In this document: piece after piece, positions 47,432 through 63,147 of the stretch
How positions within the stretch are numbered: position 1 is the first letter of the stretch
Layout of the letters: every line of letters starts with the position of its first letter
From: Methanobacteriaceae archaeon
GTDB taxonomy: Archaea > Methanobacteriota > Methanobacteria > Methanobacteriales > Methanobacteriaceae
Assembly: GCA_030656015.1 (NCBI GenBank)
Contig: JAUSNX010000014.1
Coordinates: forward strand, 248,001-312,000
Reading direction: 5' to 3'
DNA length: 64,000 nt
The notes under the pieces: generated by a model
Seen by the model: the letters and a program-made list of their open reading frames with translations, nothing else
What the model was told of the DNA's origin: nothing
Databases searched by the model: none
Translations under genes and position numbers: made by a program

Positions 47432-47733
47432 TTAAATACCTCCCAATTATAAACCATGAATAACTTGAGTTATAGTAATTAAGCTGGTCTTTCATAATTG
47501 GCATTTATAGTAGATATGATTTTGAATTGATTATATATAAATATACATAGTTTAATGATAACCTTGACATATAACTATTGTTATATCTTCAGCATATATT
47601 TTAGGAAAGAATAGTTAGTAATAAAATCCATATATCTAAATTAAATAATTAAATCTATCTTTAAAAGTTATTATTTAATAAAAATTAACTAAAACTATTC
47701 TTCAAATAAATTTTACATTAATATGGTGGTTAA
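47432..47733 (-). promoter_or_regulatory. SAM synthetase promoter region with inverted repeat
   Basis: Read leftward, GTATATTTATATATAATC (about 47530-47547) is a TATA region about 100 bases before the SAM synthetase start. ATATAAC-TATT-GTTATAT (47569-47586) is a perfect inverted repeat just upstream of it and could be a regulator site. On the plus strand only A+T-rich sequence leads to the DUF192 gene, whose ATG follows GGTGG. No gene in the gap. Confidence 0.35.
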
Positions 47734-48099
47734 ATGAATTCTAAAACTTATTTAGTCAATAAAAGCAAAAATAATAATTTAGGACCTGTAGAATTTGCTG
47801 ATAGCTTTTTTTCCAGATTTCGTGGTTTAATGTTAAAAAAAGATTTAAAAGCAGGTTTGATTCTTAAAATTCCATCCGGACGAGGCAAAAGAGGTTCAGC
47901 AATACACATGTTCTTTATGAGAATTCCTCTGGACGTCATATTCACAGATGAAGACCTAAAAGTAGTGGATGTGGTTTCACTAGACCCCTGGACAACATAT
48001 ACTCCAAAATTGGCAGCTAGATTTGTAATTGAACTCGAAAAAGGTTTAATTAAAGATTCAGAAACCAAAATTGGTGATTTGCTTGAGTTTAATGATTAA
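47734..48099 (+). CDS. DUF192 family protein
   Basis: A 121-residue soluble protein of the DUF192 family: [17 protein letters not shown] near the N-terminus, [27 protein letters not shown] in the middle (the family signature), and [19 protein letters not shown] at the end. The family forms a small beta-barrel and has no firm biochemical role. Unlike many bacterial members it has no signal peptide here, so it is probably cytosolic. Confidence 0.9.
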   Translation: MNSKTYLVNKSKNNNLGPVEFADSFFSRFRGLMLKKDLKAGLILKIPSGRGKRGSAIHMFFMRIPLDVIFTDEDLKVVDVVSLDPWTTYTPKLAARFVIELEKGLIKDSETKIGDLLEFND

Positions 48100-48291
48100 A
48101 TAATGGAATTATTAATTTAAGTTTATGCTCTAAAAATAATCTATCAAATTTAATTAAGTTTTTATTATAAATTAATTTAACAAAATAAGATTAAAATAAA
48201 GATTAAATAAAATAGAAGGATTAATTCAAAATATATGATGAAATAAGAATTAATAATAAAATAAATTTATAAATAAATTATAAATAATTAA

Positions 48292-48687
48292 TTAATTGGA
48301 TTTCTTTATAATTTCTGAAATAGCTAGCCGTGCTACTTTTTGAACTACTTCATTTTCATCATCTTTTGAATTTTCCAATTCCTCAAGAGCCCTTTCATCT
48401 CCAATCATTGACAAACTAAGGGCACCAGCATACCTAACACCCGGACTTTCGTCTTTTAATAATTTAATCAAGTTAGGTGTAGGTTTAGAATCATCAAAGG
48501 TGCCTAAAGCAAGAGCCGCGGCCTCTCTAACATGGAAATCTTCATCTTCTAGGGCTTTTATGAGTGGATCTATTGCCCTAGGGTCTCCAACTTCAGCTAA
48601 AAGCTCTGCTGCATCCTCCCTATCATTCCATTCACCATTTTCCAGTTCTTTAACGAGAAAATCAATTCTTTTCATTTCTTCAGCCAT
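48292..48687 (-). CDS. HEAT/PBS-lyase-like repeat protein
   Basis: A 131-residue acidic protein built of about four HEAT repeats. Successive units read [42 protein letters not shown] and [20 protein letters not shown]. These alpha-solenoids are usually protein-binding scaffolds; the partner is unknown. An ATG follows AGGTG. It lies alone, with a 190-base A+T-rich gap downstream. Confidence 0.88.
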   Translation of the reverse strand: MAEEMKRIDFLVKELENGEWNDREDAAELLAEVGDPRAIDPLIKALEDEDFHVREAAALALGTFDDSKPTPNLIKLLKDESPGVRYAGALSLSMIGDERALEELENSKDDENEVVQKVARLAISEIIKKSN

Positions 48688-48839
48688 AGAAACACCTCAT
48701 GATAAATAATCTGTGATACATTTAATATTAATTTTACTATTAAAATTTATTATGTAATTATAAAAGGATTTCAAATGTCCACTAATTTAAATTAAATCCA
48801 TCCATCTAAATCAATAAAGAGCTAAAAAATTTTAAGATT

Positions 48840-49532
48840 CTAAATATAATTTAAAACTTGTTCCGGGCTCTTTAAAACAATAACTTCTTCTAAATGAATC
48901 AATTTATGAGTATTTTTCACGTCCAATTGCCTCATATGGATAGTAATTATTTTACCTCCAGAAACTGCATTGAAAGGGCAGGCCTGTTGACAATCCCCAC
49001 ATCCCAAGCATTTTAAGAGATTGATTTCAGTTCCAGGAATTATAGCACCTGAAGGACAAGATGCCGCAGCTTCACAAGGTTGACAGTTCTTACATTCTTC
49101 TAATTCCAATTTGGAAGGTAAAACTGTTTCTACATCTCCTGCTTCCATATCAACCGGGACTATTAATGTTTTTACAGCACCTTTACCTGCCTGGGCCACG
49201 GCATTGGTAACTAATGTATCTGCAATCCCATGTACTATTTTAGAGATAGTATTAGAAGTAGTAGGAGAAACCACCAAAATATCGTAGCGTCCCATAGAAA
49301 GACGGCCCGTTATGGGAAAACTAAATTCCTGGTCTTTTTCCATGGCCAATTCCCTATAATAACCACCCGTAACATTTATTACTCTTTCATAAAGGCCATA
49401 CATCTTTAATACTTCTTCACCAGCCCTAGAAAGCATTATTGTGACTTCGTGTTTTGAAACTATTTTTTCCAGTGCTTCTACACTTTCTAAAAGAAGATGT
49501 CCCGCTCCGGTAAATGCCCAAGCAATACGCAT
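48840..49532 (-). CDS. dmrX: DmrX-like dihydromethanopterin reductase (acceptor)
   Basis: A 230-residue protein with an N-terminal FMN-binding flavoprotein domain ([13 protein letters not shown], then [25 protein letters not shown]) and a C-terminal two-cluster ferredoxin module ([14 protein letters not shown] and [12 protein letters not shown]). This plan matches the archaeal flavoprotein-ferredoxin DmrX, which reduces dihydromethanopterin to tetrahydromethanopterin, the C1 carrier of methanogenesis. Electrons presumably come from a ferredoxin through the clusters. The assignment to that substrate is from family plan and organism type, not from a distinguishing residue. Confidence 0.8.
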   Translation of the reverse strand: MRIAWAFTGAGHLLLESVEALEKIVSKHEVTIMLSRAGEEVLKMYGLYERVINVTGGYYRELAMEKDQEFSFPITGRLSMGRYDILVVSPTTSNTISKIVHGIADTLVTNAVAQAGKGAVKTLIVPVDMEAGDVETVLPSKLELEECKNCQPCEAAASCPSGAIIPGTEINLLKCLGCGDCQQACPFNAVSGGKIITIHMRQLDVKNTHKLIHLEEVIVLKSPEQVLNYI

Positions 49533-49769
49533 GTTTTTTCCTCGATGTTGTAAATTATTTTAAGTTTCTGTAAATATAATATAATATAATTTTAATTAAT
49601 TTAATAAAATTCAGATTATTAACAATAATATCATATTCATTTTATAGTTATTAGCTTAAAAATACCTAAAATGTGATTTCAGTACGTATTTAATTTTTTA
49701 TATTAAAATTAATGTTAAAAATAAACTTAAAATAAATAAATAGAAATTTAATGTGTTTTAAATTTCTTT

Positions 49770-51038
<1,269 letters not shown>

Positions 51039-51278
51039 ATTTCATCAGCATCCATAATCTATAAGTAGGGATAATTCATTCACATTTTAATGATGGTGAG
51101 ATGATGGTTATAAATATTCATATTTTGAAAAATTAATTGCATTCAATATATTAAATTTTAATAATATGTGATAAATAAAAAATGAAGAATTGATAATTAT
51201 TTCGTTTTAAACAATTGCAATTAATGATATTATAGAATAAAATGGTTTTATTTTAAATTTAAGAATTAATTGAAATTA

Positions 51279-51319
51279 TATTAAAAAAGAAAAATTTAAG
51301 GTGAGAGATTAAATCTCAC
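51279..51319 (-). terminator. hdrA terminator
   Basis: Directly after the hdrA stop, read on the minus strand, GTGAGA and TCTCAC (51301-51319) form a six-base-pair hairpin with a 7-nt loop. It is followed by the T-rich stretch CTTAAATTTTTCTTTTTT. A hairpin plus U-tract is one of the clearest termination signals in the window; archaeal RNA polymerase may need only the U-tract. Confidence 0.6.
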
Positions 51320-51321
51320 AC

Positions 51322-53304
<1,983 letters not shown>

Positions 53305-53407
53305 TAGATCACCTTGTACAAGTTGAATCTTATGTCTAATATTGAATAATTTAGGTGAATTTAGGTGTATCACTAACACATAAAAAGCTTTCTATCCATA
53401 ATTTTGA

Positions 53408-53428
53408 GTAAAGTTTATATACTATAAC
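53408..53428 (-). promoter_or_regulatory. Probable hdrA promoter
   Basis: On the minus strand the stretch ATAGTATATAAACTTTA forms a TATA-like element about 110 bases before the hdrA ATG, which would give a leader of about 85 bases. The sequence is nearly symmetrical, so strand assignment rests on the position of the gene. Confidence 0.4.
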
Positions 53429-53498
53429 ATAAGAGGCGGCTTTATAAGCTTTTTTAATTTATTATGGTCCATTTAGGATTAATGAATGATTATTAAAG

Positions 53499-54339
53499 TT
53501 ATAAAATACTTAATATCAAAGTTAAGCTGATTAAACTCAGAATTGTACTGAAGAATACACATGATGCGGTAAGTTTTATGTCCAAATCATAAGTAATAGC
53601 CAGTACCACACTGAGCATAGCCGAAGGCATAACTGCCTCTATGATAGTTACTGTCCGTTCTAAGCCGGTTAAACCAGAAATAGATACAATTAAAACGGTT
53701 AAAGCAGGTGAAATTAGCAGTCTTACTACACTTACAAATGCCGCGTCAGTTAAATGTTCTTTAATTCCTTTCAATCTATAGAAAGACCTAAAGATATCAT
53801 TATAAGTGGTATAGCTGCTCCTGATAAAAAAGTAAGGACATCAGAAAGCACAAAACCAATAGGGAAATTGAAATAATTGACCATAAGCCCTAAAATTATG
53901 CCGTATAATGGTGGAAATAGCAGAGCCCTCATTAAAACATCTCTCTTACTTCCCCCAAAACTAGCTAAAAGGATTATTCCCAAGCCAATAAAAACCAAAA
54001 TAGATCCTAAATCATAAAATATGGGCCTTACCAGACCATTAACTTTAAAAACACCAAGAGCTATGGGATATCCTAAAAACCCAGAATTTAACATTATAAC
54101 CGGCAGCATTATACTCCAGCGGGTTTGGAGTATCCTTTCATTTTACCCCATAAATAGGCTATTAAGCCAGAAAATATGCCTATTAAAATACATATTAGTA
54201 GTATGTGCATTAAAGAAGGAATTAGAAATTTAGCATCACCATATTTTAATAATCCTGACCTTCGCATACCATATCCTAAAAATATCATTATAATTATGGC
54301 CAGAATTGTTTCTATTAATTTGAAATCCATTTTACTCAC
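53499..54339 (-). pseudogene. AEC (auxin efflux carrier) family transporter gene, broken in three frames
   Basis: Three consecutive minus-strand frames spell one AEC-type permease. Frame one (54339-54109) begins LIETILAIIIMIFLGYGMRRSGLLKYGDAKFL and ends YSKPAGV then stop. Frame two (54109-53771) gives MLPVIMLNSGFLGYPIALGVF to LIMISLGLSID. Frame three (53774-53499) gives LKGIKEHLTDAAFVSVVRLLISPAL. One-base losses near 54110-54118 and 53774-53780 account for the breaks. In frame one the second span is short: DAKFL runs straight into IPSLMHILL, so about 25 residues may also be missing. A functional member has about ten spans and exports organic acids or similar solutes. Confidence 0.82.
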
Positions 54340-54582
54340 TTAATATAGAATAACATTAAAAGCAATTAATTTAATTTGCGAATTTCATCAATATTAATTC
54401 TTTTTTTGAAAATCTAATTTAATTAATGATTAATTCAACATGTAAATTAAATCAAAAAAACAAGAAAAATCAAAATTATGATACTAAAGCCTGAAAATAC
54501 GTATTAAAAACAATAAAATCGGATTACAATTGATTTAAGGATATTAATTTAAATTCTTATAAAAAAAAATGAAATTGTAGAA

Positions 54583-55518
54583 TTAATCCACAATACCTTC
54601 CGTAGTGATCTTAAAGACACTTTCACCTTCAGGTAAGTGAGGACTGTCCACCAAACGAGCAATTCTCTTACCAGCTAATCCTTTCTTCAACCATACTCGA
54701 TAAGTAGCTGCGTGACCTAATACGTGACCACCAATAGCTTTAGTAGGGCTTCCAAAGAAAGCATCTGGCCTGGCTTGAACCTGATTAGTTACAAAAACTG
54801 CAGTGTTATAGGTGTTAGCAAGATTTTGCAGTGTGTGCAAATGCTGGTTCAGTTTCTGCTGTCTGGATGCTAGAGCTTCCCTTCCAACATATTCAGCCCG
54901 AAAGTGAGCAGTTAAGGAGTCCACTATAACCAGACGGATATTGGTTCCACTTTGAATTAATTCATTAACTTTTTCAGCCATTAATATCTGGTGACTGGAG
55001 TTAAATGCACGCGCAATGTGGATTTTTTGTAAAACTTCCTCCATATCCAGTTCAAAACCAGCTGCAATTTGCTCGATTCTTTCTGGACGAAAAGTATTTT
55101 CAGTATCTATAAAGACACATTCCGCATCTAAACCTCCCTGTTCTGGAGGTAATTGAATTGTAACAGCTAATTCATGCGAAATTTGACTTTTACCAGATCC
55201 GAATTCACCGAAAACTTCAGTGATGGCCTGAGTTTCTATTCCACCACCTATTAGCTCGTTTAATCCTTCACTTCCCGTGTTTATACGACCAATTTCTTTT
55301 CGCCTTTCCATTACGTCTAAAGCTGTTTCAAAATCAATTTGTTCTGATTTTCTGGCTGCTTCAATTACTTTCTCAGCAACACCTTCACCAATTTCTGCTT
55401 TAACAGATAATTCTTTAGCTGTAGCTGTTGCAAGTCGCATCATGTCCGCGAATCCAGCGTCTCGAAGTTTTTGGGCAGTTTTTTCGCCTACATTAGGCAA
55501 ATCTTCTAATTCTACCAT
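54583..55518 (-). CDS. radA: DNA repair and recombination protein RadA
   Basis: A 311-residue RecA/Rad51-family recombinase that forms filaments on single-stranded DNA. It has the N-terminal helix-hairpin-helix ([17 protein letters not shown]), Walker [10 protein letters not shown] (about residue 105), Walker [20 protein letters not shown], and the DNA-binding loop region [14 protein letters not shown]. No intein is present. GGGAG precedes the ATG. It lies just downstream of the RPA gene on the same strand, with about 115 bases between, so the two recombination proteins may be co-expressed. Confidence 0.97.
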   Translation of the reverse strand: MVELEDLPNVGEKTAQKLRDAGFADMMRLATATAKELSVKAEIGEGVAEKVIEAARKSEQIDFETALDVMERRKEIGRINTGSEGLNELIGGGIETQAITEVFGEFGSGKSQISHELAVTIQLPPEQGGLDAECVFIDTENTFRPERIEQIAAGFELDMEEVLQKIHIARAFNSSHQILMAEKVNELIQSGTNIRLVIVDSLTAHFRAEYVGREALASRQQKLNQHLHTLQNLANTYNTAVFVTNQVQARPDAFFGSPTKAIGGHVLGHAATYRVWLKKGLAGKRIARLVDSPHLPEGESVFKITTEGIVD

Positions 55519-55634
55519 GTTTAATCTCCCTTAAATCTTAATTTATTGAATTTTTTGTTAGTTTATGAAATTTATGTTAATGAATTTATATTGAATTTAA
55601 AAATTAAGTTAAATCATAATTCTATGATTATAAC

Positions 55635-58007
55635 TTATAATTCAAATTCGAGGATTTTTTTAGGATTTAAGCGTATTTCTTCATTATATTCATCAAATTT
55701 AGCATCACCAATAACCGTTATATGCAATCCATTTAAATCTTCTACTTTGTCTTCTAAAGCACCTTCATCTGCACTTTTGGCAATTATATCTGCAACTTCT
55801 GGAGTGGTCATGCCCAACAGCCTTTCAGCCTGTTTTCCAAAGAAGGTTACTCTAATTTCTCCAGTGTCATCAGCAATTCTTGCAGGAAGCATGAGCAGAT
55901 ATTTTGGCTCTTCCGCGGTTTCACCGCAGAAATCACAAACATACTCTTCTTCTACTGATTCTAAACGGTTATTACAATTAGGACACCTGTAAGATAATAC
56001 TCGACCGCCAAAGGCATCTGTGATTTCTCCAGAAACTTTGATGTTTCTATCTTCCTCATCCAGATCCTCAATATTTCGGGACTGATAAATCATCTCTTCC
56101 AGTTCTTCAAATGTGGCCAGGCCCTCTAAGTCTTTATCTTTAGCTTTAACCATTTGGGTGTTTCTGCCAATACTCAATTCCAGATTGTCATTACGGAAAG
56201 TCACTCTAGGATTTTCTATACGCATAGCATCCCCAATGGTTATTGGAATTTCTGCTTTTTCATCCCACAGAGATGCCCTAATAGCACCAGTATCATCAGC
56301 AATTTCCATGGACCGGACAATTCCCGGGCTTCCATCACTTCGTTGGAACTCATTAGGATCATATAAATCAATAACCCGAGCAATTACCCTCACATTACGA
56401 TCGTCTTCTTCCAGATCATCAACTTTTTTAGTTGTGTAAATCATTTCTTCCAATTCTTCCAATGAAGGCAATCCTTCTAAATCTTCAGGCAGAGGATTCA
56501 TTACCCTAGCAGTTTTTCCCACGCTGAGATCCACACTATAAAGTCCTAACTTGGTTCGGGCATTTTCTATTCTGAGAGCTTCCCCTAATTTCAAGTTAGT
56601 ATGGGCCTTTTCATCCCACAATGAAATTTTAACCGCGCCACTCTCGTCGGCCATATCTGCAGAACGTACTAATCCTGAAGTTCCGTCTTCTCTCTGGAAT
56701 TCTCGAGCTTCACTAATAGATACCACACGACCTACAATATCTACTTCTTCCCCATCATCTTCCATTTCACTTATGGTTCCGATTTTAACGGGTTCTAAAT
56801 GTTTTTTATATTCTTGAAGAACTTCCCGTAGATTTCCATCAGATTCTGGATTAATAACAATACTAGTATTCCAATTGGTATTCAAACGATATCCAGAAGG
56901 AGAGTATTCATCAAATTCGGCGTTTCCACCAGTAATTTTTACTATATCTCCTTTGTTAATTTCTAAGTTAGTATCATCATTCCAAAGAGTTACCCGGATG
57001 GATCCAGTATCGTCAATAATTTCTATTGATTTTACTGCTCCAGATTTACCATTTGATCGTTCAAATGTTATAGCATCCTGTACTTTAGTTACCAGACCCA
57101 TAACCGTGACATCTTTTACTTCATGGGCGTCTCCTATTTTTAAAACATTTTCTTCAGCTTCAGGAACTTCATAATCTCCCTTAATTATCCGCCCCACCCA
57201 GGGATGAGTTAGAGAAATTTCATCATTTCTCTTACGGCTTTGAGCACCCAATATTTTTATAGAATCTCCTTCCTGAAGGCCCAGTTCCTCGATTAAATCT
57301 GTGTCCTTGTTCCAAAGAGTATAACTAATCTTTCCAGTTTCATCCTGAAGTTCTAGGGAAGCTACCTTACCTTCTTTGCCATCCTTATCAAAGGTTCTTA
57401 TGCCCGGAAGCCTTATTATTCTAGCAATTACATTTACTTCCTGATCTTCTTCAATAGAGCCTATAGCAGTAATTTTTTCACTGTAATCGGGTAAATTATC
57501 CTCAGATTCTATTTTTTCCAGAGTGGATCTAGGCTGAAGATGAATTTCTTTTCTTCCCTGGTAACCATCTCTTACTGCCACCTTATCAATCTCAATTACA
57601 TCTCCTTCTTTTATGTTTTTAAGGAGTTTTATGTTTTCAGTCCAGAAAACAACCCTTACCTCTTCTGTTTCATCAGCCAAAATCACATTGGCCACTTTGC
57701 CGTTTTTTCCTTTACGACTGGTAAAAGGCTTTGGATTGGAAACTCTCATTACTCGACCTTTAATTTTTAATTTATCTGCCCCTTCCTCCATTTTTGAAAT
57801 TTTATCCATACTATGTTCTTTTTTTTCGGATAATGGAGTATTTTTTTCACTAATGAACTGCCCTACAATCATGCGCGCAATATCAATATCATTCATAAAG
57901 CTTACATCTTCATAGTCCTTCTTCATTTCGTCCATTTTTTCCAGGAACTCTGTTTCAGATAATTTATCTTCAATTTTCTGATATTCCTGCATTATTTCCT
58001 CATTCAT
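55635..58007 (-). CDS. rpa: Replication protein A, single chain with tandem OB folds and zinc finger
   Basis: A 790-residue single-stranded DNA-binding protein. The same OB-fold core recurs along the chain: DETEEVRVVFW (near residue 115), DETGKISYTLW (220), DDTGSIRVTLW (335), DESGAVKISLW (455) and DDTGAIRASLW (572). A sixth related core, DDTGEIRVTFF (about 712), follows a CxxC-x13-CxxC zinc finger (CPNC and CDFC, about 674-695). The N-terminal 65 residues are acidic and helical. In Methanothermobacter the gene has been reported as split into two; here one uninterrupted frame is seen. It protects ssDNA in replication and repair and probably works with RadA downstream. Confidence 0.94.
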   Translation of the reverse strand: MNEEIMQEYQKIEDKLSETEFLEKMDEMKKDYEDVSFMNDIDIARMIVGQFISEKNTPLSEKKEHSMDKISKMEEGADKLKIKGRVMRVSNPKPFTSRKGKNGKVANVILADETEEVRVVFWTENIKLLKNIKEGDVIEIDKVAVRDGYQGRKEIHLQPRSTLEKIESEDNLPDYSEKITAIGSIEEDQEVNVIARIIRLPGIRTFDKDGKEGKVASLELQDETGKISYTLWNKDTDLIEELGLQEGDSIKILGAQSRKRNDEISLTHPWVGRIIKGDYEVPEAEENVLKIGDAHEVKDVTVMGLVTKVQDAITFERSNGKSGAVKSIEIIDDTGSIRVTLWNDDTNLEINKGDIVKITGGNAEFDEYSPSGYRLNTNWNTSIVINPESDGNLREVLQEYKKHLEPVKIGTISEMEDDGEEVDIVGRVVSISEAREFQREDGTSGLVRSADMADESGAVKISLWDEKAHTNLKLGEALRIENARTKLGLYSVDLSVGKTARVMNPLPEDLEGLPSLEELEEMIYTTKKVDDLEEDDRNVRVIARVIDLYDPNEFQRSDGSPGIVRSMEIADDTGAIRASLWDEKAEIPITIGDAMRIENPRVTFRNDNLELSIGRNTQMVKAKDKDLEGLATFEELEEMIYQSRNIEDLDEEDRNIKVSGEITDAFGGRVLSYRCPNCNNRLESVEEEYVCDFCGETAEEPKYLLMLPARIADDTGEIRVTFFGKQAERLLGMTTPEVADIIAKSADEGALEDKVEDLNGLHITVIGDAKFDEYNEEIRLNPKKILEFEL

Positions 58008-59992
<1,985 letters not shown>

Positions 59993-60103
59993 TTAATAAA
60001 TTTTAATATAAAATCCTATTATTAATTCAGCTCAATTAAACTCTGATGCTATAAAAAGGCAAAGTAGGAATAATAAAACAAAAAAACAATAGCGGTGTTT
60101 ATT

Positions 60104-60589
60104 ATGGAAGGAAACGTATGGAAGTTCGGAGATGATATTGATACTGATATCATAATTCCTGGACGTTATTTAGTAGTTATAGATCCTAAAGAACTTGCAA
60201 AGCATGTTATGGAAGGTTTAGACCCTGATTTCCACAATAAAGTTAATGAAGGAGATTTTATATTAGGTGGAAAGAATTTTGGATGTGGTTCATCTCGTGA
60301 GCACGCCCCACTGGCCTTCAAAGGGGCCGGAGTTTCAGCAGTTATTGCTGAATCCTTTGCCAGAATTTTCTACAGAAACTCTATAAATGTAGGAATTCCA
60401 CTTTTAGAAGCTCCAGGAATATCTAAACATTTAGAAACTGGAGACAAAATCGAAGTGGATATGGACAAAGGAGTTATTCGAAAAGTAGAAACTGGAGAAG
60501 AATATAAATTCCAAAAATTGCCTGAATTCATGCTAGAAATTCTTGATAAAGGTGGTTTAATCCCTTATGTTAAAGAACAAATGGAATAA
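60104..60589 (+). CDS. leuD: 3-isopropylmalate dehydratase, small subunit
   Basis: A 161-residue swivel-domain subunit that completes the substrate pocket. Marks: [49 protein letters not shown]. In studied methanogen pairs the loop after PGRYL tells the enzymes apart: YLRT for homoaconitase and YLVY for isopropylmalate isomerase. Here it reads YLVV, closer to the isopropylmalate form. The ATG at 60104 has GGTG six bases upstream; an in-frame GTG three codons earlier overlaps that site. Confidence 0.88.
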   Translation: MEGNVWKFGDDIDTDIIIPGRYLVVIDPKELAKHVMEGLDPDFHNKVNEGDFILGGKNFGCGSSREHAPLAFKGAGVSAVIAESFARIFYRNSINVGIPLLEAPGISKHLETGDKIEVDMDKGVIRKVETGEEYKFQKLPEFMLEILDKGGLIPYVKEQME

Positions 60590-60722
60590 ACCATTTTTTC
60601 TTTAATTTAATAATTGAATTAAATTTATTAAAAAATTAATAATAAATTGATTATGATTGATTAAATTAGTAAATAATGCTAATTTAAGCTTTAAATAATA
60701 AAATTAAACACTTGGTGTTATT

Positions 60723-61712
60723 ATGTACAAAATATCTGTTATTCCCGGAGACGGAATAGGAAAAGAAGTAATGGAAGCAGCCCTTCATATTTTAGAAGCT
60801 GTTGACCTTGATTTTGATTATGAATTTGCCGAAGCAGGTGATGAATACGAAGCCGTGAGTGGAATACCGCTGCCTCCAGAAACAATTGATATTGTAAAAG
60901 ATTCTCAATCCTGTTTATTTGGAGCTGCAGGTGAATCCGCTGCAGACGTAATTGTTAAAATGAGGCAAGAATTAGATCTCTATGTCAATTTAAGGCCCGT
61001 GAAATCATATCCTGGAACAAAAAGTTTATTTGATAATTTAGACTTTGTAATTGTTCGGGAAAACACGGAAGGAATGTACATCGGCCTAGAAGAAGAAACT
61101 GAAGAAGGAGCTATTGCCAAGCGAGTTATAACCCGTAAGGCTTCTGAGAGAATTTCCAGATTTGGATTTGAATACGCGGTTAAAACCGGAAGGAAAAGGG
61201 TAACTGCTGTGCACAAGGCCAATGTCTTAAAAAAGACAGATGGTGTATTTAAAGACAGCTTTTACAAAGTTTCAGAAGAATTTCCACAATTAGAATCCAA
61301 TGATTTCTATGTGGATGCTACTGCCATGTATTTCCTAACTAAGCCTGAAATGTTTGATGTTATAGTCACCACCAACCTATTTGGAGATATTTTATCTGAT
61401 GAAGGTGCAGGACTGGTCGGAGGACTAGGATTAATACCTTCCGCCAATATTGGAGACAATCAGGGGTTATTTGAACCAGTACACGGCTCTGCTCCACGTC
61501 ATGCTGGAAAAGGAACTGCTAATCCTGCAGCCATGATGTTATCTGCAGTTTTGATGCTTGATTATCTGGATGAAACTGAAGAAGCTCGTAAAATGGAAAA
61601 TGCTATAGTTGAAACCTTGGCAGAAGGAAAAGTAGTCACCCAAGATCTAGGTGGTAACTCATCTACCATGGCCATGGCCGCTGAAGTTAAAACCAAATTA
61701 GAAAACTTATAA
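60723..61712 (+). CDS. leuB: 3-isopropylmalate dehydrogenase
   Basis: A 329-residue beta-decarboxylating dehydrogenase that oxidises 3-isopropylmalate with NAD+. Marks: VIPGDGIGKEVM at the N-terminus, VNLRPVKSYPG, VIVRENTEGMYIGLE, the catalytic lysine region HKANVLKKTDG, VTTNLFGDILSDEGAGLVGGLG, and EPVHGSAPRHAGKGTANP. Methanogens also have a homoisocitrate dehydrogenase (AksF) of the same family. Clustering with leuC and leuD favours the leucine pathway, but substrate is not proven. Confidence 0.88.
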   Translation: MYKISVIPGDGIGKEVMEAALHILEAVDLDFDYEFAEAGDEYEAVSGIPLPPETIDIVKDSQSCLFGAAGESAADVIVKMRQELDLYVNLRPVKSYPGTKSLFDNLDFVIVRENTEGMYIGLEEETEEGAIAKRVITRKASERISRFGFEYAVKTGRKRVTAVHKANVLKKTDGVFKDSFYKVSEEFPQLESNDFYVDATAMYFLTKPEMFDVIVTTNLFGDILSDEGAGLVGGLGLIPSANIGDNQGLFEPVHGSAPRHAGKGTANPAAMMLSAVLMLDYLDETEEARKMENAIVETLAEGKVVTQDLGGNSSTMAMAAEVKTKLENL

Positions 61713-61944
61713 AATCATTTTATATCTGCTTTCTAATTTTTTTTCAAACCTAAATATAACAATAGTTAATTATTATAGTAGAATATAAAGAAAGGAAAAG
61801 AAAATAATAATGTGAAATTAATTAAAGAATAAATTGTATAAATATTAAATTAGTAGATTAAATGAATCTAGATTGATTCTATTTATATTATAAACTATAA
61901 TTAATTGATAATTAGTTAATTCCCACAATATGGAGAAGTTTACA

Positions 61945-63144
61945 ATGGAAACTAGTGAAGTAAGGGCCGATATTCCTCTTTTAGAAAAAGTCATTTACTT
62001 AGATGCCGCTAGCACAACCCCTACACCCAAACCAGTGGTAGAGGCCATGTGCGATTACTTTTATAATTACAATGCCAATACCGGGCGGGGAGCTTACTCT
62101 TTATCAATTAAAGCCACCCAAAAAATGAAAGATGCTAAACAGAAAGTTGCTAGTTTCATAAGTGCCTCTCCCAAAGAGATTGTTTTTACAAAAAACACCA
62201 CGGAAGCTATAAATATTGTGGCCAATGGCCTAAGCTTTAAAAAAGGAGATTCAATTATTGTGCCCAATATAGAGCATCATTCTAATTTTCTACCCTGGAT
62301 AAATCTTAGAAAAAAAGGAGTTAATTTAAAAATTGTCAAAGCAGATTCTAATGGAATAGTTAATCCTTCTTCCATTGAAAAAGCAATAGACGAAACTACT
62401 AGGATTATTACAGTCACCCATGTTTCCAATGCCATAGGTTCTGTGCAGGAAGTGCATGAAATTGGCAAAATTGCTAGAGAAAAAGATTTATTATATCTAG
62501 TAGATGCTGCCCAATCCATAGGCCATATGAACGTAGATATTAATGACATAAATGCAGATTTTGCAGCTTTTCCGGGGCATAAAGGTACTTTAGGTCCAGT
62601 TGGCACTGGTTTTCTCTACTGCAACCAGAAAAGAGTTTCTGAGTTAGAGCCCACTTCTTTGGGAGGTGGAACAGTGCTGGATGTTTCAGAAGATGATTTC
62701 GAATTAGAAACATTTCCAGCTAAATTTGAAGGAGGAACATCAAATATTGCAGGTTTTATAGGTTTAGGAGCTTCTATTGACTATATTAATAGAATAGGGA
62801 TGGGAAAAATAGAAAAACATAGTATAAATCTCACTCAAGAGCTTTATTCATCCTTAGCCAGTATAGAAAATGTAACTTGCTATGGAAATCCCCAAAATAT
62901 TTATGGTATTGTATCCTTTAACATTAATAATATGCATCCCCATGACGTGGCTAAAATTCTGGATGAAATAGGAGGAATATGTGTAAGAAGTGGTTATCAC
63001 TGCGCAATTCCTGCTATAAAACACATTGGCGCCTATGAACAGGGGGGAACTGTACGTGCGTCTGTACATTATTATAATACCTCAGAAGAAATCCAGAAAC
63101 TAGCTAAAACCGTGGGAGAGATTGCAAAAACATTTGGAGCGTAA
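61945..63144 (+). CDS. Class-V cysteine desulfurase (SufS/CsdA-like)
   Basis: A 399-residue PLP enzyme that takes sulfur from cysteine for Fe-S clusters or thiolation. Marks: VIYLDAASTTPTPKPV, TKNTTEAINIVANGL, IEHHSNFLPW, DAAQSIGHM, the PLP lysine in FPGHKGTLGPVG (about residue 220), and the active cysteine segment GGICVRSGYHCAIP. The ATG at 61945 has GGAG nine bases upstream; an ATG five codons earlier (61930) has no site. No IscU or SufBC gene lies nearby. Many methanogens lack cysteine desulfurases, so its presence is of interest. Confidence 0.92.
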   Translation: METSEVRADIPLLEKVIYLDAASTTPTPKPVVEAMCDYFYNYNANTGRGAYSLSIKATQKMKDAKQKVASFISASPKEIVFTKNTTEAINIVANGLSFKKGDSIIVPNIEHHSNFLPWINLRKKGVNLKIVKADSNGIVNPSSIEKAIDETTRIITVTHVSNAIGSVQEVHEIGKIAREKDLLYLVDAAQSIGHMNVDINDINADFAAFPGHKGTLGPVGTGFLYCNQKRVSELEPTSLGGGTVLDVSEDDFELETFPAKFEGGTSNIAGFIGLGASIDYINRIGMGKIEKHSINLTQELYSSLASIENVTCYGNPQNIYGIVSFNINNMHPHDVAKILDEIGGICVRSGYHCAIPAIKHIGAYEQGGTVRASVHYYNTSEEIQKLAKTVGEIAKTFGA

Positions 63145-63147
63145 AAA

